A stretch of 64,000 bases of DNA from a virus, in IMG/VR virus record IMGVR_UViG_3300032315_001715, positions 62,001 to 126,000 of that record. One strand, 5' to 3'. The notes beneath the pieces were generated by a model that was given only the letters and a program-made list of their open reading frames with translations, had not been told where the DNA came from and made no database searches. Below, piece by piece: positions 42,640 to 51,298 of the stretch (position 1 is the first letter of the stretch; the number at the start of each line of letters is the position of its first letter). A program made the translations under genes and the position numbers.

Positions 42640-43605
42640 CTATGCGGCCTTGCGCTGATTATTCCCAACATGGATGCGCTTGCCAATCTTGTTCATCGTG
42701 AATCCACGTAGACTAAGCTCATTGCGGCTGTCAAAGTCGGCATCGAGCAATCCGCGTGCAAACTGCTCAACATGGTTAACGCTGAATCCATACACCCCTT
42801 GCAGATCAAGAACACGCAGGATCATGTTCTTGATGCGCAGATATCCTAAATCGCGCACCTTGGTCCATTCTAAACAGCCATCTGTCATGGTTACTGATGA
42901 GATGTCCTGATCCGCTAGCATTGTTGTTAGCTCCCAAGCTTCGCTAAGATGCTGGATGCTGCGAATGGTGTTGATGTCGGCGATATCAAATCTTTCCTGG
43001 ATCACCGGCCAAATACGATTGCGGATGTAGTTACGGTCATATTTGTTATCAGAATTGGAAGGATCTTCAATCGCAACCACGCCATGTTCACCGGCCCACG
43101 CTTCAATTTGATCCCGTGTGACATTTAACATCGGGCGGAGAATCATCATTTTAGCATCGTACCAGCAAGGTGCGCTGGTATCCATGGCCTTGAGACCCTT
43201 AACGCCGCTGCCCCTGAACAGCTTGAGCAGGAAGCTTTCACACTGGTCGTTGGCGTGGTGTGCTAAAATCAGTGCATCGGCGCCACTTTCGCAAAACGCC
43301 CGATAACGGGCTTGCCGTGCAGCATATTCTAGATTGTTGCCGAGACCATCGAGGTTAACCTTCTTAACTTCACATGAGATCCGAAGGATCGTGCAGGTTG
43401 CCATGACATGATACGACCAATCCACACTATGTGGATGGATGCCATGATCAACATGCATCACGCGGATAGGTACCGGAAGAAGATCTCGATGTCGTGCCAG
43501 CCAGTGCAGGAGGACCATGCTGTCCATCCCACCGCTAACACCAACGAGGCAGTCTTTCTTACCGTCCAATAGCCGTGCGACGTCATCAACATTAATGATG
43601 TCCAT
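42640..43605 (-). CDS. tilS: tRNA(Ile)-lysidine synthase
   Basis: 321 aa. PP-loop VGVSGGMDSMVLLHWL, HVDHGIHPHS, LAHHANDQ, RPML, EDPSNSD...YDRNYIRN: the complete TilS catalytic core with a shortened C-terminal part. Puts lysidine on C34 of tRNA-Ile(CAU) so it reads AUA. In a phage it implies control of AUA decoding or of a phage tRNA outside the window. Confidence 0.92.
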   Translation of the reverse strand: MDIINVDDVARLLDGKKDCLVGVSGGMDSMVLLHWLARHRDLLPVPIRVMHVDHGIHPHSVDWSYHVMATCTILRISCEVKKVNLDGLGNNLEYAARQARYRAFCESGADALILAHHANDQCESFLLKLFRGSGVKGLKAMDTSAPCWYDAKMMILRPMLNVTRDQIEAWAGEHGVVAIEDPSNSDNKYDRNYIRNRIWPVIQERFDIADINTIRSIQHLSEAWELTTMLADQDISSVTMTDGCLEWTKVRDLGYLRIKNMILRVLDLQGVYGFSVNHVEQFARGLLDADFDSRNELSLRGFTMNKIGKRIHVGNNQRKAA

Positions 43606-43714
43606 TGGTACAAACGATCCTTTTAATTGTTAGACAGGGGGTGTGATTCCCAAGATATCCCGTTGCATTTGTTGCAGCTTACAGCATGCAGGATGATTGT
43701 CAACTCCAAAGAGC

Positions 43715-44173
43715 CTATGTGGATCCCTTTTGATCTTCCACGAACTTTTTTAGGATCTTGGCAGCCGAGTCATGATTGATCATCTGGGACACTCCCCAGT
43801 GTAATGGCTCTGGCAGGGAATCAATGTCACACCAAACATGTCCGGCGCTTTCCCAGTTCAACGTTGGCTGGAATTGCTTTTCAACCACACACGCATATGT
43901 ATAGAATCGAAATCTAGGAGCATGTGCATCGTTGGTATAAATCAACCGTAGTGGCCGATCACCGATGTCAAACCCTATTTCCTCAAACACCTCTCGCCGG
44001 GCAGCAACCGAAGGTCTCTCGCCAGGGTCAACCTTACCCCCTGGCAATGCCCATGTTAAGGGCATCGGTACGTATTCGCTGCGCTGTATCAGAAGAAACC
44101 GATCAGTCTCCATTGCTATGATAAGGCAGCCAGAGCCACTTTTATGCGGCTGTTGTAAATCTCTGGCTTTCAT
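43715..44173 (-). CDS. Nudix hydrolase
   Basis: 152 aa. Nudix box GGKVDPGERPSVAARREVFEEIGF complete. Cleaves nucleoside diphosphate-linked substrates; target unknown. Starts MKARDLQQ with TAAATA exactly 5 nt before ATG and no ribosome site. Confidence 0.9.
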   Translation of the reverse strand: MKARDLQQPHKSGSGCLIIAMETDRFLLIQRSEYVPMPLTWALPGGKVDPGERPSVAARREVFEEIGFDIGDRPLRLIYTNDAHAPRFRFYTYACVVEKQFQPTLNWESAGHVWCDIDSLPEPLHWGVSQMINHDSAAKILKKFVEDQKGST

Positions 44174-44178
44174 TGTGA

Positions 44179-44184
44179 TATTTA
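44179..44184 (-). promoter_or_regulatory. late promoter, leaderless arrangement
   Basis: GATAAATA, 5 nt (TCACA), ATG at 44173. Confidence 0.6.
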
Positions 44185-45540
44185 TCGATCAATGGCGGAT
44201 AGCTTTTTAAGGGCCACGACCTCTTGGCGATAAATCGATCGAAGTTTTGCCGGATCAGCCAGGATTTCTTGATAATCAGCAATGGTTTGGGTCAGTTCGG
44301 CGATCTTCTTAATGACCTCATCATACGCATCCTTGGCCCATCGATAGCTAGGCAGAGCCGCTATGCGATCTTTCTGTTCACCGTCAACGTCAATTTTTGC
44401 CGTAAATGCAATAATTTTTTCAATGATCTCAGTGCGATTAGCAGCCTTAGGAAGAAAACCAGGAAGTCCCTTATCGTAGCACGCCTTGAGGGCTAAATTC
44501 CAGTTTAGCAAGCGGCTAGCATCGTCGATCATCTTTTGATATCGAACGCCATAAAACCCCAAGCGCCATTCGACGAATTCCCTGATGAGAATTTCTGTAT
44601 TTTCATATTGCTTGATGTTGTTTCCATCCCAGTCTAATACCACCAGTCGTTCGGTTGTTTTGCTTTTTAGCTTGAGGAAGTCAATGGCCTTGCTTTCGGT
44701 CCAGCCGTTGATGGTACCTCGTTTGAACCTAACCTCAAATTTGATATCCTTGGTAGATCGATCGATGTAGGTTTGTATCAGCTCCTCGTCCTCCATCTTG
44801 TTTAACCGAGCCTTGAATTTTTCCGGACTGAGATCTGGCGGCAATTCGGTTACTATAACTGTCGACCCGTCGATGACGACCTTGCCGGTAAACTCATATG
44901 CATTGTCCCCCAATCCCCTGACCTGGGTTTGCAAGTATTCATAGCAAGGTAGCAATTCCGGCAGCTTCTTCTTACCGTCAATGGCTGCCAGGGTTGATTC
45001 GATCAAGCCGGACATGCTACGTGGGAGGATTTCCGTGCTCCATCCAACCGCAATTCCGCTCACACCGTTGAGCAATACCAATGGGATCAGTGGCAGGAAA
45101 TTCTTCGGCTCGAGGACCGATCCGTCGTAGTTTTCCTTCAACGGGATGATATCATAATCTTGGTAGATCAGGTTCTCTGTATGTGCGTTCTTCTTCACAT
45201 ATGTATATCGAGGTGCACCCCAATCGGTTGGACCAATTCGTGTACCAAATGCACCAATGCCACTAAGCAAAGGAATGTTGTTGCAATACGGAGCAGCCAT
45301 CATCGATATGGTGTCAGCTGCTGCGGCATCACCGTGAAGATAGATGTTTTCAGAAATCAACTTGCCGGCCAGTGATACCGTTTTGATCTTTTCGTTGATG
45401 GTCTTCATCACGAATAGAGCTTTACGCTGGGAATCCTTGAGACCGTCGCTTACGGAGGGAATTCCTCGGCTTTGGCAAACGTAGATCGAATAGTCTCGGC
45501 TAGTGTCCTTGATGAATGTTGTGGTGTCGGCGTAGGTCAT
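44182..45540 (-). CDS. type II topoisomerase, A-type subunit (T4 gp52-like)
   Basis: 452 aa, close to T4 gp52. Catalytic Tyr lies in the GAPRYTYVKK segment; GVSGIAVGWSTEILP and the C-terminal coiled coil (QTIADYQEILADP) follow. Lacks the beta-propeller of GyrA, as in T4. Works with the 628-aa subunit at 45910. Confidence 0.93.
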   Translation of the reverse strand: MTYADTTTFIKDTSRDYSIYVCQSRGIPSVSDGLKDSQRKALFVMKTINEKIKTVSLAGKLISENIYLHGDAAAADTISMMAAPYCNNIPLLSGIGAFGTRIGPTDWGAPRYTYVKKNAHTENLIYQDYDIIPLKENYDGSVLEPKNFLPLIPLVLLNGVSGIAVGWSTEILPRSMSGLIESTLAAIDGKKKLPELLPCYEYLQTQVRGLGDNAYEFTGKVVIDGSTVIVTELPPDLSPEKFKARLNKMEDEELIQTYIDRSTKDIKFEVRFKRGTINGWTESKAIDFLKLKSKTTERLVVLDWDGNNIKQYENTEILIREFVEWRLGFYGVRYQKMIDDASRLLNWNLALKACYDKGLPGFLPKAANRTEIIEKIIAFTAKIDVDGEQKDRIAALPSYRWAKDAYDEVIKKIAELTQTIADYQEILADPAKLRSIYRQEVVALKKLSAIDR

Positions 45541-45614
45541 TCTGTTCTCACATCTATGCGTTAACTATGTGTAATAGGCAAATAAATTGGTGTCAGCTAT
45601 CATGCGGTGGAATT

Positions 45615-45908
45615 TTAGGTCCATGTTAACTGAAATAGAGTTCGATCATCGATTCTTTCAAAGAACACCACCATATCTCCCTGAGGAGCAATCAGCTCAC
45701 CCCACCCGGATTGACCAGATGTCGGAGTTCGGGTCTTGTTCCATGCCCACACGGTACCATGGCAATGGCGTTCAACCCACTCTCGAATTTCGATCCGTAG
45801 ATCAGGGCGTTGGTCGAGAATTTCTGACCGTAAATCCACCCCGGTGGTATTGACCGGTACGTACCATTTTGCATGATCAGCGCTGTTGAGATATCGGAAT
45901 TTTTCCAT
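45615..45908 (-). CDS. 'LFxLTW' family small protein
   Basis: 97 aa between the two topoisomerase genes. Ends FFERIDDRTLFQLTWT. Function unknown; position here shows the family is scattered, not one tandem array. Confidence 0.65.
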   Translation of the reverse strand: MEKFRYLNSADHAKWYVPVNTTGVDLRSEILDQRPDLRIEIREWVERHCHGTVWAWNKTRTPTSGQSGWGELIAPQGDMVVFFERIDDRTLFQLTWT

Positions 45909-45909
45909 A

Positions 45910-47796
45910 TCAGTTCAGTGCCACCCATGCCTTGCGATCATCGGCCCTGGATCCGTTAAAGATTAAGTCCAACGCTTCGGCAAGCTTGCCGTCATCGGTT
46001 AGCGGTATCAATCGAGGGGTTGACAAGCTGTTTACCCAGTCGATTTCCTCAAGGCTACCAAGTCCCTTGGCCCTGGTTGGTTTTGGAGCACCCTTCCAGT
46101 TATCTGGATTGTAGGTATGATAATCATCTGCATACCAGTAGTGCCGCTTCTTACCTTTTTCTTGGATGATAAACGGAGTCTGGAAGGCATAAAAGAACGG
46201 TGTTAGATTAGCGTCAAACAGCTCTGGCCAATGCAGATAGAAGAAGTTTACCAGCAGTGCGGTGATGTTAGCACCGTCGGGATCTTGGTCAGCAGCAAGA
46301 TAGACCTTTCCATATCGCAGATCCTTTCTTTCAGCCTTTTGCCCAATGCCAACACCGATGGCTGTCATCATGTCAGCAATGATCTGATTGGCCATGACAT
46401 CCTTTGGACTTTCGCCGCGGACGTTGAGGATCTTTCCTCGCAGGGGTAGCGCACCGTGCACCTCGGGGTCACGCACGGCCGACACCATGGTCTTGGCCGA
46501 GTCGCCCTCGGTTATCAGCAACACACACTTGGTACGATCCTTGCCATTGGCGTCAAGAAGCTTGGGAACCTTGTTCCGCATCAGCTTGCGGTTTGCCTTG
46601 GCAATGTCAGCATCATCTCGCTTTTGTGTTCGTGCTGCGCAGCGTGCATAAATCGCATCGATCCATGGCTTGTTTTGCTTGATGATGATCTTGAATGTAT
46701 TTTCATCCTCAAGGCTGTTCTTGAGATATTTGTCAACCTCATCGTTGATCAACCTGGTCTTGCTTTGGCTATCAAAGTTTGGAGCATGCATGGTGGTGGT
46801 ATTGTAGATCAACAGTCCTTCGGCGATGTCGCTTCGATTCGGAGTTAATCCGCGCCGCTTGCTTTCACGTTCCAAGGCCTTGATCATGCCACCGTAAAAC
46901 AACCTCTTGAACGTATCGATATGCTGCCCGCCATTGAATGCCGGGATATCGTTGACCGTCGAATGTAGATATTCTCCTTCCTCGGCAAATCCTGGTAGAA
47001 GATAATAGGTGCTGTTGAACTTTTCTTCAGCAATGCCGATGATCACCACGTCCTTATTGGCAAACATGGTGCGGTCGATGCTCTTACCAACCACCACGCG
47101 GTCACCATTAAACGTGAACCTAACACGGGGATGGTTTGCTGCGACCTCAAATACCCTGGCCTTGACAAATGCCAGCGGGATCTTGGCCTTGGGAAACACG
47201 GATGAGCTCAGGGTAAAACGAACATTAGTACCGGTCTTGCCCGAGTTGCTGGTGATCTTCGGTTCGCTGATATCTAGCTCCGGAAGTATCTCCGTGCCTT
47301 CACGGAAGGTTTGCTGGAATCGCTTGGTATCCCTGACGATATCGATGGTGAATTCCTTGGAACAGCTAACCACCACCGAAGCACCAATACCGTTGGTGCC
47401 GCGAACTTCTTCACGGTCACCAAAGTTTCGACCAGCACGGGCCTGGGTTAGTGCCAGGGTCGCCTTGTGCATGTTTTCGTTTTCGTCCCAGTCGATGGGT
47501 ATCCCTCGACCGTTATCGGTTACGGAAAAGCTCAATGTCGTTGGATCATAGGTAACATCAATGTTGTTACCGTGTCCATGCCCAACAACCTCATCGAGGG
47601 CATTGTCGAACACCTCTCTAAAGGAGCAATACGCTGCAGGTGTCCACGACACTTCCTCGGCTATGAGTTTTGTGCCGTCCCAGTTGATCACGGTTTGGGT
47701 GTGTATGTTCCTAGAACCAAGATACATTTCTGTGCGAAGCCTGTGGTGAGCGTAATCGCTCAACTTGACTATCTCGTCAGCTTTCTTTTTAGACAT
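45910..47796 (-). CDS. type II topoisomerase, ATPase/TOPRIM subunit
   Basis: 628 aa, single polypeptide equivalent to T4 gp39 plus gp60. GHKL ATPase: FREVFDNALDEVVGHG, TDNGRGIP, GTNGIGASVV; TOPRIM: LLITEGDSAK and AADQDPDG. Own promoter at 47847-47875. Confidence 0.94.
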   Translation of the reverse strand: MSKKKADEIVKLSDYAHHRLRTEMYLGSRNIHTQTVINWDGTKLIAEEVSWTPAAYCSFREVFDNALDEVVGHGHGNNIDVTYDPTTLSFSVTDNGRGIPIDWDENENMHKATLALTQARAGRNFGDREEVRGTNGIGASVVVSCSKEFTIDIVRDTKRFQQTFREGTEILPELDISEPKITSNSGKTGTNVRFTLSSSVFPKAKIPLAFVKARVFEVAANHPRVRFTFNGDRVVVGKSIDRTMFANKDVVIIGIAEEKFNSTYYLLPGFAEEGEYLHSTVNDIPAFNGGQHIDTFKRLFYGGMIKALERESKRRGLTPNRSDIAEGLLIYNTTTMHAPNFDSQSKTRLINDEVDKYLKNSLEDENTFKIIIKQNKPWIDAIYARCAARTQKRDDADIAKANRKLMRNKVPKLLDANGKDRTKCVLLITEGDSAKTMVSAVRDPEVHGALPLRGKILNVRGESPKDVMANQIIADMMTAIGVGIGQKAERKDLRYGKVYLAADQDPDGANITALLVNFFYLHWPELFDANLTPFFYAFQTPFIIQEKGKKRHYWYADDYHTYNPDNWKGAPKPTRAKGLGSLEEIDWVNSLSTPRLIPLTDDGKLAEALDLIFNGSRADDRKAWVALN

Positions 47797-47846
47797 GGTT
47801 ATCCCAGATGTTAAAATGCTAGTTGGTCTTAAGCATTGGTCTTAAG

Positions 47847-47875
47847 CATATGCAAACCTATGCTAGGTCTGTCAA
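47847..47875 (-). promoter_or_regulatory. early sigma70-type promoter
   Basis: TTGACA, 17 nt, CATATG (weak -10); upstream of the topoisomerase subunit. Confidence 0.5.
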
Positions 47876-47893
47876 CCAATGCAAAAACAAAGA

Positions 47894-47915
47894 GGTAGGA
47901 ATTTTCATTCCTACC
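47894..47915 (-). terminator. rho-independent terminator
   Basis: GGTAGGAAT, 4-nt loop, ATTCCTACC then TCTTTGTTTTTG on the minus strand; separates the Bax-inhibitor gene from the topoisomerase promoter. Confidence 0.75.
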
Positions 47916-48064
47916 CCACTTGTGTTTTCCTGTTTTCGTCTAATCGTTGACATAATCCGTATCATACAAACAGCCTGGCCGATTCTAGCGCTGTTAAACG
48001 ATGATTGACCAGCTTTTTTGAATACCAGTCGCGTGCTTATTTCAATAATATTTACTTATCAATT

Positions 48065-48099
48065 AGGATTGGCAAGCGATCCTTGCACTTGCCAATCCT
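48065..48099. terminator. 12-bp hairpin after the Bax-inhibitor gene
   Basis: AGGATTGGCAAG and its complement around an 11-nt loop; no T-run. The 310-nt gap 47797-48106 otherwise holds only the promoter and terminator listed. Confidence 0.55.
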
Positions 48100-48106
48100 A
48101 TTTAGC

Positions 48107-48820
48107 TTAATCTTTCTTGATCCCGATCAGCTGCATGAGATGCACGAAGATATTGATGAAATCAAGATAAAGGGTTAGTGCTCCAAAGATCGAGCTCTTG
48201 GTCGGCGAATCAAACCCGTACACCTCGCCTCGGCTGAAGTATTCCTCCTTGAGCTTTTGGGTGTCATACGCGGTCAACCCGGTGAAAATCACCACGGCTA
48301 GGATGGAGATGATGAATGTCATCATTGAGCTTGCTAGGAAGATGTTAACCATGCTGGCAATGAATATACCAATTGCTCCCATGATGAGAAATCCGCCCAT
48401 GGTGGTTAGATCCCTACCGGTGGTATATCCATAAAGGCTTGCCGCGGCAAATGTCCCCGCGGTTATGAAAAATACCTGGGCAATGCTTGCGGTGGTGTAT
48501 AATACGAATATCGTGCTCAAGCTCACGCCCATCGACGCCGAGAATGCCCAAAACAAAACGTTAGCAGCGGTGTTGCTAAGTCTATCCATTCCAAATGATA
48601 GAATCAAAACAAACACCAGCGGTAACAGTGCCAGCACGATCCAAGTCCAGCTGTGCATCAATGGCAACAGTGCCGTGCTGCCCCACCATGCAACGATGCC
48701 GGTAACGGCCAATGCACCGGTCATCCTGTTGTAGATACCAAGCATGTATTCCCTGAGCCCGGCATTGATTTCATTTGAAGAAAGTGCCGGGATCGCATCC
48801 GGCGGATAATGATGGTTCAA
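48107..48820 (-). CDS. Bax inhibitor-1 (YccA/YbhL-type) membrane protein
   Basis: 237 aa, seven hydrophobic helices; SASMGVSLSTIFVLYT and FITAGTFAAASLYGYTTGRDL are BI-1 signatures, with a basic-free Asp-containing C-terminus. TTG start with AGGAGG 8 nt upstream. The YccA relatives interact with FtsH; a phage copy could protect phage membrane proteins from proteolysis. Confidence 0.88.
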   Translation of the reverse strand: MNHHYPPDAIPALSSNEINAGLREYMLGIYNRMTGALAVTGIVAWWGSTALLPLMHSWTWIVLALLPLVFVLILSFGMDRLSNTAANVLFWAFSASMGVSLSTIFVLYTTASIAQVFFITAGTFAAASLYGYTTGRDLTTMGGFLIMGAIGIFIASMVNIFLASSMMTFIISILAVVIFTGLTAYDTQKLKEEYFSRGEVYGFDSPTKSSIFGALTLYLDFINIFVHLMQLIGIKKD

Positions 48821-48849
48821 GTTTGTCCCTCCTTAAGGTGATCAATCGT

Positions 48850-48855
48850 TAAATA
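48850..48855 (+). promoter_or_regulatory. late promoter element TAAATA
   Basis: GTTAAATATT 41 nt upstream of the ADP-ribosyltransferase start. Confidence 0.6.
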
Positions 48856-48896
48856 TTACGACAAGATACGCTGGATCACAAGAGAGGACCAATACG

Positions 48897-49730
48897 TTGA
48901 GAATCATTGAATTGGCTAGAAACATCATCAAGGAATCATTTACCGACATCAGCGTTGTTAAACTTGGCATCGGTGCATTGGTAAATCAGGCAGATGCCGA
49001 TCTAGGTGATGAAGCCGCGGCCGCCATAGACGCATTTGTTGGGGTTCCCCACGATGCGATAAAAAAAGGATATACATTTGGAATCATGCATTCCAGACCG
49101 CTTGAAGACGCATATTCTTCCAATCCAAGTCCCCGAGGAATCAAAATGCGTCAGCAGTTGGATTCGGCATTTGCTCCTATAAAGTCGGCATTGAAGTCTA
49201 AGTTTGGCAATGTTATGACGTTGTATCGAGGCCAAGAGAGCATTGATAATGAGAAAACGGAAAGAACCACACTTAGCTGGACATCCGATCCCCGAATTGC
49301 TGCCACGTTCGCCGGTATCGAACCGTGGGAAATGAAGCTGAAGCCCATTACCGATGAACAAATACAATCCGCATTGGACACATATGCCAAAACAGGAGAG
49401 GTTAAATTCCTCAGGAACCGATACGTTCGCACGGACACTCCGACTGATGAGGAAGGAAAGGACGAATTCTATTACGACATATATGACAATCACGACGATC
49501 TACTAACCGACGGCGACGATCTTGAGAATGAATTCAAGGATCATCAGAGATACCATCAGGAATTGATAGATAAACGGGCTCGAAAACTTACAAAGGTGGT
49601 CAGGGCTGAAATACCAGTTGATGACATCATCTGGATAACCGATCGCGCGGGACAAAGCGAATTCATCCTGCACAATCGGCCTGGTGCTCGAGGTTACATT
49701 GATGCTAAAGGAAAGCTGATAAAAGGATAG
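48897..49730 (+). CDS. Alt-like mono-ADP-ribosyltransferase with capsid-targeting-like leader
   Basis: 277 aa, TTG start with GAGAGG upstream. Leader MRIIELARNIIKESF resembles T4 Alt/IP leaders. R-S-E catalytic triad order is visible: Arg in MTLYRGQES, SWTSDPRIAATFAG for the STS strand, and QSEFIL (Q-x-E) near the C-terminus. T4 Alt is packaged, injected and modifies RNA polymerase; this protein has the same layout in a smaller form. Target unknown. Confidence 0.82.
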   Translation: MRIIELARNIIKESFTDISVVKLGIGALVNQADADLGDEAAAAIDAFVGVPHDAIKKGYTFGIMHSRPLEDAYSSNPSPRGIKMRQQLDSAFAPIKSALKSKFGNVMTLYRGQESIDNEKTERTTLSWTSDPRIAATFAGIEPWEMKLKPITDEQIQSALDTYAKTGEVKFLRNRYVRTDTPTDEEGKDEFYYDIYDNHDDLLTDGDDLENEFKDHQRYHQELIDKRARKLTKVVRAEIPVDDIIWITDRAGQSEFILHNRPGARGYIDAKGKLIKG

Positions 49731-49749
49731 GGCGGGATTTCTCCCGCCC
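49730..49749. terminator. bidirectional terminator hairpin
   Basis: GGGCGGGA, TTTC loop, TCCCGCCC between the ADP-ribosyltransferase stop and the 3' end of the tmRNA gene. Confidence 0.75.
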
Positions 49750-49754
49750 CTTCT

Positions 49755-50005
49755 GTTTCTAGGCCTTCCTTGTGGCCCAATGGAATTACGCTGCTAGCAG
49801 CTCATTCTCAAATGCTGCGTTATCATTTGCTGCATTTACAATTTTCTTGCGTTAAGGTAGCTTGCGCACCGCAACCGCACTATTGCTAGATTCCTTTTGC
49901 CCTTAATGCTGCCAATCGATCCCAAATCCGGCCCATAAATGGTGGACCGGAGGAGAATTGAACTCCTGTCTTGTTCAGCTTATTTGGCTACAGTCAAACA
50001 GTTAC
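49755..50005 (-). ncRNA. ssrA: two-piece permuted tmRNA
   Basis: Acceptor piece first: T-arm AGGAG-TTCAATT-CTCCT (49951-49967), acceptor CCGGTCC, A, CCA (49940-49950). Then a 5-nt linker and the coding piece: GGGCCGG (49928-49934, pairs with the acceptor, one G-U), D-analogue GGGATCGATTGG, and the tag frame 49786-49830. Tag: ANDNAAFENELLAA then TAA. Order and ANDN tag match alphaproteobacterial permuted tmRNA. Rescues stalled ribosomes; LLAA end should target ClpXP. Outer ends are approximate. Confidence 0.9.
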
Positions 50006-50011
50006 ATCTTT

Positions 50012-50040
50012 ATTTATGCGAAATTCTCCTCAGTTGTCAA
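50012..50040 (-). promoter_or_regulatory. tmRNA promoter
   Basis: TTGACA, 17 nt, ATAAAT; the -10 overlaps a TAAATA, so it may work both early and late. Confidence 0.65.
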
Positions 50041-50834
50041 CCTCGTATTCTCCCCCTTTTTAATCCAAGATTAGATATTGTTGGGTCCAATTTTTTTAGG
50101 GAGTAATTTCTATGCCCGTCATTATACCAAGATCGTCCATACGCCGGTGATTTATGATTCTTTTTCAAATCTTTCCATTGATCCAATGAGATCCATCCGT
50201 TTGGTTCAGAACCAGGAATATACCTATGACAGGTGTTCAATATTGAAATGCTTGGGATCGGGCCTTGATGATTTTGATCGATAAAAAATTTGGTACCATG
50301 CATACCGTTCCGATTACCTGACATTGATTTTGATAACCTGGCAACACGCTCGGCTCTTTTTTCTGGAGATAACCCTTTCCATTTATTTGGATCAATCTGT
50401 CCATTTGTTATTCGAGCTTTCCATCCATGATTTTTAGCATTGGCCCAAGTTTCTTCGGTCCAATACTTGGTCCCTCCTACTTTAATTTCCCCAGATTGGC
50501 ATTTTTGTCGAAGTGCCTGTAGATTTTTGCGATGTTCGGGCAAATCGTGATTAATGTGATCCCAACCTCCAACACCCCCGCATTTAAGATTATAAGTATC
50601 TTTCCTTTTTACAAACGATTCTGTTACAATTTCAGCTTCTGCGGCAAAAGCGTCGTCAGATGATTCAAAAGTTTCTATGATTTCTTTTCTGAAGTTATGA
50701 ATTCCATATTTCTTTATTGCCCGAATTATTGCCGTACCCGAACCCATGTAATCATCGTCAAATGATTCAGATTTATGTACGCCGACATAGATTTTATGAT
50801 TGATAAGATTTGTGATGCGATATAGATAATACAT
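50037..50834 (-). CDS. GIY-YIG homing endonuclease
   Basis: 265 aa. YYLYRITNLINHKIYVGVHKS is the GIY-YIG start, followed by the catalytic helix and C-terminal WYNDGHRNYSLKKLDP module. Sits immediately upstream of the tmRNA, its stop touching the tmRNA promoter. ATG 50834 has TAAATA 4 nt upstream. Confidence 0.87.
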   Translation of the reverse strand: MYYLYRITNLINHKIYVGVHKSESFDDDYMGSGTAIIRAIKKYGIHNFRKEIIETFESSDDAFAAEAEIVTESFVKRKDTYNLKCGGVGGWDHINHDLPEHRKNLQALRQKCQSGEIKVGGTKYWTEETWANAKNHGWKARITNGQIDPNKWKGLSPEKRAERVARLSKSMSGNRNGMHGTKFFIDQNHQGPIPSISILNTCHRYIPGSEPNGWISLDQWKDLKKNHKSPAYGRSWYNDGHRNYSLKKLDPTISNLGLKRGRIRG

Positions 50835-50838
50835 CAAC

Positions 50839-50844
50839 TATTTA
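50839..50844 (-). promoter_or_regulatory. late promoter, leaderless arrangement
   Basis: AATAAATA, 4 nt (GTTG), ATG at 50834; overlaps a CTATTT/AAATAG inverted repeat. Confidence 0.55.
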
Positions 50845-50887
50845 TTCAAATAGCCGAGTACTGCCACTCGGTCCTACCTATATAATA

Positions 50888-51241
50888 TTAAAAATCGTCT
50901 CCGGCCCATCCGGACGTTTTATGTGGCCTCGGTCTCCGGCGTTTTGGTTTTAAGGGTTTGTTTGGATTCGGGCCCTTATATGATGCCAGGACGCTAGATG
51001 GAGGATTCTTGTATTTTGGTTCCGGACCTCTGGGTCTCGGTCCTATGGCATAGCATTCTTTTGGAGGTGTTTCTGGTGGTACATACGGACGCCATAACCG
51101 GGCGTCGACCTCCTCCAGTTGATTGAGCTTCTCTTGCTCAATCAACATTTGCTGATAATCATCAAGTTTCTTGGTACCAGAACGTCCTCTGCCCTTGAAA
51201 AACTTTCTTTTACCGCTGTGTCCGTCTACAATATATCCCAT
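50888..51241 (-). CDS. basic Pro-rich protein (117 aa)
   Basis: Basic start (MGYIVDGHSGKRKFFKGRGRSG), helical middle, Pro/Lys-rich end (KPLKPKRRRPRPHK). Disordered, probably nucleic-acid binding. TAAATA exactly 5 nt before ATG; no ribosome site. Confidence 0.6.
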   Translation of the reverse strand: MGYIVDGHSGKRKFFKGRGRSGTKKLDDYQQMLIEQEKLNQLEEVDARLWRPYVPPETPPKECYAIGPRPRGPEPKYKNPPSSVLASYKGPNPNKPLKPKRRRPRPHKTSGWAGDDF

Positions 51242-51246
51242 GCAGA

Positions 51247-51252
51247 TATTTA
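51247..51252 (-). promoter_or_regulatory. late promoter, leaderless arrangement
   Basis: GTTAAATA, 5 nt (TCTGC), ATG at 51241. Confidence 0.65.
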
Positions 51253-51298
51253 ACGGAATGTCATGATAATTATCAATAATCCGGAGGCATCAGAATGC

